Origin: Lewinellaceae bacterium
Lineage (GTDB): Bacteria; Bacteroidota; Bacteroidia; Chitinophagales; Saprospiraceae
Assembly: GCA_016708875.1 (NCBI GenBank)
Contig: JADJFA010000043.1
Coordinates: 1 to 64,000, forward strand
Reading direction: 5' to 3'
Length of the DNA stretch: 64,000 bases
Under the pieces are notes generated by a model. That model was not told the DNA's origin and made no database searches. It was given only the letters and a program-made list of their open reading frames with translations. The translations under genes were made by a program, and so were the position numbers. Of the stretch, positions 23,191-31,384 are shown piece by piece. Each line of letters starts with the position of its first letter. Positions within the stretch are counted from its first letter, which is position 1.

Positions 23191-26100
23191 TCACTGCCCC
23201 GATATAGCCCAAAAAGCCCTGATTTGGCTATTGTTATTGCTTAAAACCAGTACATTTTTACCAGACTTGAGTCGCACAAGCGACATATCCCGAGCCTCCT
23301 CTGAGGCCCAAAATCCCGATACTTTATTGGGCACAAAGTTGAATCCGCCTTTCCCGTCTCCTTTCAAAAGACAGCCATTGGAGGCGTCCTGGCGATAGGT
23401 TTGTGCGTCGGCGCCGTAGTCATTCCCCACCAGGAGCAAGTCGGTTTTCCCATCGCCTGTAAAGTCGGCTGCAAGGATCCGGCTTACGGGGGCGGTTTGG
23501 GTTTCAAGCGGAAGTTTATGTGCAATAAATTTTATCTCCCTACCGCCTCCGCCCTTTGAGGGGGTAGAAACGTTCTCAAACCAATGCGTTTCCAATGTTT
23601 TTGCTTCCAAACAAATGCCGCCTAGGAGTTCTTTTTCTGAAAAAATCTCCACGGCTGGCGCATTGGAATAGGGCGTATGCCGCGGAAATTTCTTTTTTAC
23701 AGCAGGGATTTGTGAAGCCAAAAGGTCGCGTTGTGCCACTGGATAATATGCGCCTTCCCAGGGTGTGCAAAGCAAAGGGTCGAGACTACCATTTTGGTCA
23801 AAATCAGAGGCAAACAAACGCAAGGGTGCGGCCTCCGAAGCATGATGCCGCGAATTCAGTCCCCAGTTTCCAGCAACGAGGTCCAAATCGCCATCACCAT
23901 CTAAATCGCTGATAGCCACGCATCTCCACCAGCCGGAGGAATTAGTCAGGCGGTGACTTAAAGTCACCGCCTGACTTTCCAACTCGAAAATCTCCACGGC
24001 CATCCAATCGCCCACAACTACCATCTCTGGATTCCCATCGCCGTCCAAATCGCCGAATTGTATGTCTGTCACCATTCCGATTTTTTGAAATTCGGGGGCA
24101 ACGGTTGTTGTCACATTTTTGAAAACTCCCCCTTCGTTTTTCAAAACCATGCTTTCTGCTGGTTCAGGAAAACGTCCCGGCACTGATCTTCCACCTACAA
24201 ACAAATCTTTCTGACCGTCTCCGTCAAAGTCAAAAACTGCGACGCAACTGCCTGATTGTGTTTCTGTTGGAATCGCTTGAACAGCCCGGGACAGGTTTCC
24301 TTTCCCATCGTTCAAATACAGCCGATCCTGATAAAGCGGCGAATTGTTAGGCTGCTCATTGCCTCCGCTCACCACGTACAAATCCAAATCGCCATCGCCG
24401 TCTGCGTCGAAAAATGTGCTGGCCGTGTCTTCGCAATCCTTGTCGGCTTCGAGGGCGGGTTGGGTGATTCGTCCAAAGTGTGGCACACCTTGAAGGTGTG
24501 CCACACTTTCTTGTACAAAAACGGCCCCCGCCTGTCCAGCTGCCCCCGCCAATGAAAACATCCTCCGCTCCATCGCCATTAATATCGCCCGTAGAAATCC
24601 GTGGCCCCGTGCGACTGAGGCGGTAAGGCAGGAGCTTTTCGCGGTCGAAATCTTCGAAAGGATTTTCCGTGTGTTTGAAGTCGAAGCCAAGTGAGCCCGC
24701 AACAGGTTCAAATAATGGCTTGTACACTAGCGATTCCTTTGGGCATTGCCCCGGTTTCGCGTCTTCTATTTTAAGTACAATACGCTGATTAGCAGGCACA
24801 TTTTCCAGAATTTGAAAACGTTGTTCCTGCCAATCTACCTCGATCTTGTCTACTGTTTTTTCTGTTCCCAAACCAATTTGAAATATTGCCTCCACGCTCG
24901 AATAGAACCCACGCACGTTCGTCATTTCCTGCGAAAACACCTGTTTCCCGCCTGCCCAAACCCTCACTTTTGCGCCAATGCCGAAAGGGTTTTGCGCCGT
25001 GCCTTTGCACTTGATTTGCAGCCAATGGTGTTGGTTGAAACTTGTGGCTTTGTTCTCGTAGATGCTTGGCGGACTTTCCAGGTTATTGGTAATTAAATCC
25101 AAATCGCCGTCATTGTCGAGGTCGGCGTATGCTGCGCCATTGGAAAAGCCCGGCTTTCCAAAACCCGAGGCCTCAGAAACGTTGGTAAGATGTGGCACAC
25201 CTTGGAGGTGTGCCACATCTTGACTCGCACCCACGTTTTGAAAAAGATAGTTGTGCGAGGGCGCGGAAGGCATTAGGCCAACATAGTCTTCAAAATTAGG
25301 AAAACGCCCCTTGCTGATGCCGCCTGTTCGGTTGATGCTGTCGGCGGTGTAGAGGAAAAAATCAAGGTCGTTGAGGTCGCGCTTTACGCCGCTCGTGATG
25401 AACAGATCGCGCCAGCCATCGTTGTCAAAATCGGCCATCAGGGGCGCCCAGCTCCAGTCTGTGGCTGCTATTTTCGCGAGTTCCCCAATTTCGGAAAAGC
25501 CTCCATTCCCGTCCCCAACTTGCAGTACATTTCGCATGGCCTGCCTTCCAAAGCCGCGTTGCTGCATTTGACGATCGCGCTCGAGTGACATGGTGGACAT
25601 GAGTCGTTGACGGCGTGGTCCTTCTGCGGCAAGCATATCAAGCGTCACAAGATCTGCCAGTCCGTCGCGGTTGAGGTCGGCAAAATCTGCGCCCATAGTG
25701 TGGTTGGAGGTATGCCGGAAGTAGCTGTCTGCCTGGTCGGAGAAGGTGCCTTTCCCGTTATTGATATACAGGAAATCAGGCATCACAAAGTCGTTGCCCA
25801 CAAAAAGGTCGGGCCAGCCATCGTCGTTGAAATCAGCGGCAATGGTAGAAAGACCGAATGCGCGGTTTTTGATTCCAGCCTTTTCGGTAAAATCAAAAAA
25901 CTTCCCGCTCTCATTTTTCAAAAGCCGGTCTGATTCGAACTCGTCCTTTGGCGCCTGACTACGCGCTGGGCCATCGGTGTAATCAAGGTTGTTCATGTTC
26001 TTGAAATCCACCGGATGGTTCAAAACATAACAATCGAGGTCGCCGTCAAGGTCGTAATCAAAAAAGTTGGCGTGTTGTGAAGCGGAAAGATCGTCGAGGC

Positions 26101-26620
26101 CGTATGCCTCAGCCTGCTCTGAAAAGACCACCCCGTCGGACGAGGGAGTATTGACAAACAACAAGTTGCGTCGGTCTGGCAAGGGCGAAAGCCAGGTGCG
26201 GCACACGTACAAATCCTGCCAACCGTCAGAATTGATGTCCACCACGGTCACGCCCGTTTTGAGTCCGCTGAACTTTGACACGCCCGATTTTTCGGAGATG
26301 TCCTCAAACTTTAGCCCGCCTTTATTCAAATACAATCGGCAGCCTTGCAGGCGGGCCGTGAAAAAAAGGTCTTGCAACCCATCGTTGTTTACGTCAATAA
26401 CGGCCACGCCACCGCCGTTGTAGATGTAGGGATCGGCGATGAAGTTATAGCGGAATTCCTCTTGAACGGTAGGGATAAAATCAATACCTGTGCGCTCTGG
26501 AGGCAGCAGTTCAAATTTTGTGCTGGGGGAAATGGCTGGTTTTTCCTCCTTGCCAGGTTTTAGGCGTGGGTCAGAGGAGCAGGCGGATAAGAGCAAGAGG
26601 CAGGCGAGGAGCGATTTCAT
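23191..26620 (-). CDS. FG-GAP/VCBS repeat ASPIC/UnbV lipoprotein, frameshifted
   Basis: One long gene in two frames: from the lipoprotein start at 26620 (LLLLSACSSD) to near 24545, then continuing in another frame to 23191; about 1140 residues restored. It contains roughly ten FG-GAP/VCBS calcium-binding repeats (DVNNDGLQD, DINSDGWQD, DLDGDGDLD and others) and an ASPIC/UnbV-type segment (GIGAKVRVWAGGKQVFSQEM). The break is in a C5 run at 24543-24547 (G5 on the coding strand); removing one base restores DVFIGG-AAGQAGAVF. It is probably a surface beta-propeller protein. Unusually, three perfect DNA palindromes lie in its coding sequence at 23945-23975, 24475-24509 and 25187-25221. Confidence 0.85.
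23945..23975. repeat. 15-bp perfect palindrome inside a coding sequence
   Basis: GTCAGGCGGTGACTT (23945-23959) and its complement (23961-23975) surround one base, inside the FG-GAP gene, in frame. It encodes SQAVTLSHRLT. Confidence 0.9.
24475..24509. repeat. 17-bp perfect palindrome inside a coding sequence (GTGGCACACCTT family)
   Basis: AAAGTGTGGCACACCTT (24475-24491) and its complement (24493-24509) with a single central base. On the coding strand it encodes SVAHLQGVPH. A second member lies at 25187-25221. Confidence 0.92.
25187..25221. repeat. 16-bp palindrome inside a coding sequence (GTGGCACACCTT family, copy 2)
   Basis: AAGATGTGGCACACCT (25187-25202) and its complement (25206-25221) flank TGG. 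It shares the core GTGGCACACCTTG with 24475-24509 and encodes DVAHLQGVPH, in the same phase as the other copy. Confidence 0.92.
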
Positions 26621-26695
26621 GTGCGCTGGATTGTGGCGTGAAAATAGGATAGTGCGCGCTAATACCAGCCTCCGGAATTTTTTTCGAAGACGTAC

Positions 26696-26742
26696 TTGAT
26701 TTTACTAAACACTGTTCAGTAACTTTGCGCCGTTTAGTAAAA
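26696..26742 (+). promoter_or_regulatory. tetR promoter embedded in an 11-bp inverted-repeat operator
   Basis: TTG (26696-26698), 21 bases, then TAACTTTG (26720-26727) is an exact Bacteroidota promoter. It is overlapped by a perfect inverted repeat, TTTTACTAAAC (26700-26710) and GTTTAGTAAAA (26732-26742). A bound TetR dimer here would block its own promoter. The word TGTTCAG between the arms recurs at 27466-27472, ahead of the TolC gene (TTGTTCAGAAAG), and may be part of a second site. Confidence 0.7.
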
Positions 26743-26747
26743 AGCAC

Positions 26748-27359
26748 ATGAGCATAGCAACCAGAAAAGAGCGGGAAAAGGCAGAAATGCGCACACGCAT
26801 CTTGAGTGCCGCGCACGATATTTTCAAAGAAAACGGCTACGACGGACTGAATATTCGCAGCATCGCCGAGCGCATCGAGTACAGCCCGGCTACCATTTAC
26901 CTTTATTACAAGGACAAAAACGAGATTTTCTTCGCGCTCCAATACGAGGCGGCGGCGGCAAAGCGCGACCACCTTTTGCCTGCGGCCAGCATAGAGGACC
27001 CATGGAAACGGCTTGTTGAATTCGGCAGATTGTATGTGGATTTTGGTCTGAAACACCCTGACTGGTATGATCTGCTGTTTCTGACCCGCGCGCCGATGGA
27101 ACACATTGAAAATCAGGAATGTTGGTCGCTCGGAATGGCAACCCACGCGTTCTTTGTGGAAACGGTACAGGCTTGTGTGGAGGCGCGTTATTTTAAAAGT
27201 ACGGATACGGCCACTATTGCTTACACGCTTTGGTGTCACGCGCACGGGCTGGTGTCGCTCTTTGTCCGGGAACGGATGCGGATGTACCCGCCAGAGGAGC
27301 GCGGGGAGTTGGCCAGGAAGTCGTTTGCAATGATTGTGAAAATGGCGGAGTCGCTGTAA
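26748..27359 (+). CDS. TetR/AcrR family transcriptional regulator
   Basis: A 203-residue regulator with an N-terminal HTH (ILSAAHDIFKENGYDGLNI, SIAERIEYSPATIYLYYKDK at about residues 20-65) and an all-helical ligand domain with a WHG-like end (YTLWCHAHGLVSL). Its gene is 158 bases upstream of a TolC-adaptor-RND set in the same direction, and its own promoter overlaps a palindromic operator, so it is probably an autoregulated repressor of the pump, released by a pump substrate. The ligand is unknown. Confidence 0.92.
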   Translation: MSIATRKEREKAEMRTRILSAAHDIFKENGYDGLNIRSIAERIEYSPATIYLYYKDKNEIFFALQYEAAAAKRDHLLPAASIEDPWKRLVEFGRLYVDFGLKHPDWYDLLFLTRAPMEHIENQECWSLGMATHAFFVETVQACVEARYFKSTDTATIAYTLWCHAHGLVSLFVRERMRMYPPEERGELARKSFAMIVKMAESL

Positions 27360-27516
27360 GCAAATAATCTCATTACTACAGTTCAACCAATGATTTCGAC
27401 CATTCACCCTTTTTCCCTTTGGCAGCCCACACTGGCTGCGTTTTTTTGCAGCATCAATAAACGTTGTTCAGAAAGTAAAGCACGTTTTTGAAAAACTACC
27501 CTTCAACCTTGCAGAT

Positions 27517-28881
27517 ATGAACAAATACCTGATCCTGATATTTCTACTGTCGCTCTTTCCCGCACACACCTGGGGGCAATCTGCTGTACTCGAAAGCTAC
27601 ATCCAAGAGGGTCTATCCGCTAATCTAAGTTTAAAACAGCAAAGCTATACCATTGCCAAACAGCAGGAGGCGTTGCGCCAATCGAAGGGATTGGGCAAAC
27701 CAACACTCAGCTTTGACGCCAACTACACCGTGGCTGTGGGCGGGCGAAAAATTGACTTCCCGATTGGCGATTTGCTCAACCCAGTGTACGATGGTCTCTA
27801 TCAGATACAGACCATGGACCCGACGGCCAAATCGCCGCTCCAGTTGGAGAATCAGGCGGTGCAATTCCTGCCCCATAATTTTCATGAAACGAAATTCAGC
27901 GTTGCCTACCCAATTTTCAATTCCGACTTGAAATACAACCGGCAGATTCAGACGCATTTATTGGAAAGTAAGTCGGCAGAAAAAGCCAGTGTCGAGCACG
28001 AACTCCGCTACCAAATCACCGAAGCATATCTGAATTACCTGCGGGTTTTGGAAGCCGAGAAAATATGGATCAACGCGAAAACTGTGTTGACAGAACTCCG
28101 CCGTTTCAACGAAAGCCTGGTTAAAAACAACGTGGCAACCCGCGATGTAGTTGCTACCGCAGATTACGAATTGAGCAAGGCCGACAACGAAATTTTTAAA
28201 TTCAAAAGTCAGCAAAATACCGCCCGGGCATATTTCAACTATCTGATCAACAAGGATTTGCAAAGCGAAGTTGTAGCCGATACAGCATTGCTCCGCTCCA
28301 GCGTATCGGCCTACGAGGCTGAACAACTGATACAACAAAGTCTCACAAATCGCCCGGAATTTGCCGCCCTTCAAGCCGGGCAGCAAGCCGCCGAAACCGA
28401 TGTGCGCCGCAACGCGGCCAACTCAAAACTTCCCGATTTTTACCTCGGTGCGCAGTTTGGTTTTCAGGGTTTTGGCTACACTTTCAACAAGGAACAAGCC
28501 TTCGCGCTGGCGCAAGTAGGACTGACATACGATATTTTCGATGGCGGTATCCGCAAGAGCAAAACGGAGGAGGCGCGGATTCAAGCCCAGGCCCTGCGCA
28601 ACCAAACGGAACAGGTGCAACAACAAATCGCCCTGCAAGTCAGCTCCTCCTGGAATGAGTTAGAAGCCGCCCAAAATTCCTTTCGCACCGCTCAAATTGG
28701 CCTTCGCGCAGCAGAAGAAACCTTCCGCATCGTGAACAACAAATACCGCGCAAATCAGGTGCTGCTCCTCGAATTTCTGGACGCTCAAAACCGGGTAACG
28801 ACGGCCAAGTTGCAGCAATTGTTGGCTTGGTCGGAGGTGCTGGTAAAGGAGGCGGCGCTGCGGAAGGCAGCAGGGCTGTAG
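27517..28881 (+). CDS. TolC-family outer-membrane efflux protein
   Basis: A 454-residue outer-membrane channel subunit with signal peptide (ILIFLLSLFPAHTWGQ) and two repeats of the TolC alpha-helical barrel, each with long amphipathic helices (YQITEAYLNYLRVLEAEKI and VSSSWNELEAAQNSF). It would connect to the adaptor (29573) and RND pump (31385). It is the first gene downstream of tetR. Its stop codon TAG forms the first three bases of a 22-bp palindromic repeat (28879-28942), so the C-terminus may have been set by that repeat. Confidence 0.93.
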   Translation: MNKYLILIFLLSLFPAHTWGQSAVLESYIQEGLSANLSLKQQSYTIAKQQEALRQSKGLGKPTLSFDANYTVAVGGRKIDFPIGDLLNPVYDGLYQIQTMDPTAKSPLQLENQAVQFLPHNFHETKFSVAYPIFNSDLKYNRQIQTHLLESKSAEKASVEHELRYQITEAYLNYLRVLEAEKIWINAKTVLTELRRFNESLVKNNVATRDVVATADYELSKADNEIFKFKSQQNTARAYFNYLINKDLQSEVVADTALLRSSVSAYEAEQLIQQSLTNRPEFAALQAGQQAAETDVRRNAANSKLPDFYLGAQFGFQGFGYTFNKEQAFALAQVGLTYDIFDGGIRKSKTEEARIQAQALRNQTEQVQQQIALQVSSSWNELEAAQNSFRTAQIGLRAAEETFRIVNNKYRANQVLLLEFLDAQNRVTTAKLQQLLAWSEVLVKEAALRKAAGL

Positions 28882-28942
28882 CCCGGAACGCTGTTCCGGT
28901 ATCATATTTCTACAAAAAACACCGGAACAGCGTTCCGGGCTA
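28879..28942. repeat. Palindromic element TAGCCCGGAACGCTG..., copy 1
   Basis: Arms 28879-28900 and 28921-28942 are perfect complements over 22 bases with a 20-nt AT-rich loop. The left arm carries the TAG stop codon of the TolC gene, and the right arm ends five bases before the next start codon. Its terminal 15-19 bases recur at 37151-37205 inside the melibiase gene. Confidence 0.92.
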
Positions 28943-28947
28943 CCTAT

Positions 28948-29478
28948 ATGAACAAGCAAACAATCTTAGAACAACTCGACATCCACCACGCCGAATTCCG
29001 GCACCTCATAGGGTCACTCAACGAAACCGAATACCTGGCCGCCCATGTCGGGAAATGGAACGCCGGGCAACAACTCGACCATATTTGTCGGAGTGTTGGG
29101 CCTGTTAATCTGGCCTTCGACCTGCCCGGTTTTTTGCTTCGGTTGTTATTTGGCAAAGCCAATCGGTCTTCGCGCTCCTATGAGGGTTTGGTAGAAAAGT
29201 ACAAGACTAAATTGGCTGAAGGCGGTCGCGCCAGCGGTCCGTTTATTCCGCTGCACGCTCAATGGGGCAAACGTGAAAAGTTGTTGCGAAAATTGGAGCA
29301 CTTGGTTTCGGCTCTGAAAAGAAAAGTTGAAAAAACCGATGACAATCAATTAGATACGCTCATTTTACCACACCCGCTTTTGGGAAAATTGACCCTGCGG
29401 GAAATGCTATACTTTACCATTTACCATGTGCAACATCACCAAAATTTGGTGTTGAGAAATCTTGATAAAACCAACTGA
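28948..29478 (+). CDS. DinB-like domain protein
   Basis: A 176-residue protein of the DinB/YfiT four-helix family, with metal-binding His in GQQLDHICRS (about residue 50) and YHVQHHQNLVL (about 160). Family members include thiol S-transferases dependent on bacillithiol or mycothiol, and many are uncharacterised; the specific reaction cannot be told. It lies inside the efflux operon between tolC and the adaptor, bounded by palindromic repeats on both sides, suggesting later insertion. Confidence 0.85.
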   Translation: MNKQTILEQLDIHHAEFRHLIGSLNETEYLAAHVGKWNAGQQLDHICRSVGPVNLAFDLPGFLLRLLFGKANRSSRSYEGLVEKYKTKLAEGGRASGPFIPLHAQWGKREKLLRKLEHLVSALKRKVEKTDDNQLDTLILPHPLLGKLTLREMLYFTIYHVQHHQNLVLRNLDKTN

Positions 29479-29486
29479 TTTTTTCG

Positions 29487-29553
29487 CCACTAATTGCACT
29501 AATTTTCACGAATTCAAGATCAGTTTAGTGTAAATTGGTGGAATTAGTGGCAA
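29487..29553. repeat. GCCACTAATTGCACTAATT imperfect inverted repeat, copy 1
   Basis: The left part (GCCACTAATTGCACTAATTT followed by CACGAATT) and the right part (TTGGTGGAATTAGTGGC) form an imperfect hairpin between the DinB and adaptor genes. The same left sequence occurs at 55390-55417, where the hairpin is perfect. Confidence 0.75.
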
Positions 29554-29572
29554 CCATTAAATCGCTTTCGAC

Positions 29573-30658
29573 ATGAAATTTCCAGCACTCAAAACCATTG
29601 CTATTCCAGTCCTTCTTTCCGCAGTAGCCCTTGTTGGTTTATGTACTTTATGGGGGGGCTGTGGCTCCAATGCATCCAAAGATGCCGCTACAACGGTTAA
29701 TTCGGACGAATCCATTCCAGTCCGTACTGCGCTTGTCCAGCAAAAAACAGTGGCCTTGCCCATTCACGCCAGTGGTATTCTGACTTCATCGGCGGAACAG
29801 CGCTTGTCGTTCAAAATCGGGGGCATCATCCGCAAAATTTATGTGGACGAGGGTGATGTGGTGCGCCCCGGTCAATTGCTTGCCGTGCTCGACAAGACCG
29901 AAATAGACGCCCAAGTGAACCAGGCGCAGCAAGGGCTGATGAAGGCGGAACGCGATTTGGGTCGTGTGGAAGGTCTATACCGCGACAGCAGCGCCACACT
30001 TGAACTCCTCCAAAATGCCACTACTGGCCGCGATGTAGCCAGGGAGACTGCCCGCATTGCCACTTTCAACCAGCAATACGCCGAAATACGAGCCACGCGC
30101 GGTGGTAAAATCATCAAGAAACTCGTCAACGAAGGCGAAATTACTGGTCCGGGATTGCCAGCATTTGTATTGTTCGAGACTGGTGCGAACGATTGGGTGG
30201 TAAAGATCAATGTCAGCGACCGCGATTGGGCGCGGCTAAACCTTGGCATGGCTTCGCAAGTCACGATGGATGCTTATGAAGGCACCATTTTCAAGGGAAA
30301 AGTGAGCGATCTCGCCCCAGCGGCTGATCCTGCAAGCGGACTTTATCCTGTGGAAATTCGCATCCAGCCGCAGGGCAAGCGTTTCGCGCCAGGCTTGTTT
30401 GCTCAAGCAGACATTACACCTTCACAATCAAGACCTTATGTGGTAATTCCCGTGGAAGCCATCGTGGAGGGCGATGGCCAATCGGCCTTTGTTTTTGCTT
30501 TACAGTCTGATGGTGTGAGCGTGAAAAAAATGCCTGTCCGGGTAGCTTTTATGGAAGGTACAGAAGCTGTTATCGCTTCAGGGCTTGAAGGGGTAAAGGA
30601 AGTGGTGACGAGTGGTGCGCCGTATTTGAGCGAGAAGAAGAAGGTTCGGAAGATGTGA
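29573..30658 (+). CDS. RND efflux periplasmic adaptor (membrane fusion) lipoprotein
   Basis: A 361-residue HlyD/AcrA-type adaptor. The N-terminus has a hydrophobic segment ending in a lipobox-like LWGGC, then the barrel-sandwich half-motif (LSFKIGGIIRKIYVDEGDVVRPGQLLAVLD), a short coiled-coil hairpin (about residues 115-165), the second lipoyl half (RATRGGKIIKKLVNEGEITG) and beta-barrel plus membrane-proximal domains. It bridges the RND pump and TolC. The pump gene follows 726 bases later, separated by an antisense two-gene cassette. Confidence 0.92.
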   Translation: MKFPALKTIAIPVLLSAVALVGLCTLWGGCGSNASKDAATTVNSDESIPVRTALVQQKTVALPIHASGILTSSAEQRLSFKIGGIIRKIYVDEGDVVRPGQLLAVLDKTEIDAQVNQAQQGLMKAERDLGRVEGLYRDSSATLELLQNATTGRDVARETARIATFNQQYAEIRATRGGKIIKKLVNEGEITGPGLPAFVLFETGANDWVVKINVSDRDWARLNLGMASQVTMDAYEGTIFKGKVSDLAPAADPASGLYPVEIRIQPQGKRFAPGLFAQADITPSQSRPYVVIPVEAIVEGDGQSAFVFALQSDGVSVKKMPVRVAFMEGTEAVIASGLEGVKEVVTSGAPYLSEKKKVRKM

Positions 30659-30663
30659 GGAGG

Positions 30664-30865
30664 TTAGGCCGCGTTTGCGAGATGCAAGTCCAATTCGGAT
30701 CGCAACAAACCTAATAGTTCTTCCTCATAACGAGCCTTGAGTTGTTGATACTGTTCAACCTGCAATCGTCCCTTTGGAGCACGATTTGTGCATTTCGATG
30801 AGTTCGTTCGTATCGGCAATCAAGTCGAGCAAACGATGGATTTGTAGTTTCTTTTCAGAGTTCAT
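30664..30865 (-). CDS. Small coiled-coil-like protein, frameshifted, downstream of nucleotidyltransferase
   Basis: The ATG at 30863-30865 begins MNSEKKLQIHRLLDLIAD and runs to a TGA near 30756, but the family-like continuation (LQVEQYQQLKARYEEELLGL to HLANAA, ending at 30664-30666) is in another frame. The break lies near the ACAAATCG run at about 30788-30793, and two extra A residues would restore about 67 residues. Its start is three bases after the stop codon of the nucleotidyltransferase-like gene, so the two are coupled. I do not recognise the family. It may be the partner of a toxin-antitoxin-like pair. Confidence 0.6.
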
Positions 30866-30868
30866 AGT

Positions 30869-31312
30869 TCAAAACTCTATTTGTATGATTCCTTTTTGAC
30901 GGCCTTGGCGGTCGGTTCCAAAAGTTTCACGCCATTTAAGTTTTTCAAGTGCTGTGGTATAATATTCATCGTGAACTTCTGGATAATTGTCAACCATAAA
31001 GATGTCCAAGTATGGTTCGTAGTCCCTTCGCAATTTTGAAAGTTGGTTTAACATAGGTTCAAATACTTCAAAGTCAACAAATACCACCAAATCAATATCC
31101 TTTGGGACACGCTTTTTTGTCACGAAACTCCCATCTACCCAAATGTAAAATGTCCCTGCTCCAAGGTTTTTCAGATCAAGTACCAAATCTGTAAGTAAAC
31201 GAAAAAGTTTCTCTCGTTCAGTATCAATAACAAAGGTACGCTCAAAATCTTCAAGACTCAAAACGTGCGTCTCGTAAGGTAATAGGTAGCCGAAGTCATC
31301 AAATTGAAGCAT
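30869..31312 (-). CDS. Nucleotidyltransferase-fold protein (DUF6932-like)
   Basis: A 147-residue protein with the minimal nucleotidyltransferase signature: WVDGSFVTKKRVPKDIDLVVFVD holds the GS and DxD-type metal ligands at about residues 59-81. It resembles small proteins that pair with a second short gene in toxin-antitoxin-like operons. It is transcribed against the efflux operon that surrounds it and is followed, with three bases spacing, by the small gene at 30664-30865. This looks like an inserted cassette. Substrate and activity are unknown. Confidence 0.72.
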   Translation of the reverse strand: MLQFDDFGYLLPYETHVLSLEDFERTFVIDTEREKLFRLLTDLVLDLKNLGAGTFYIWVDGSFVTKKRVPKDIDLVVFVDFEVFEPMLNQLSKLRRDYEPYLDIFMVDNYPEVHDEYYTTALEKLKWRETFGTDRQGRQKGIIQIEF

Positions 31313-31384
31313 AAAGGGAAGACAAAACTACTAAAAACCTAAGAGTAAAGCAACCGCCTAATTATTTATCATTCATCCTTTGAA

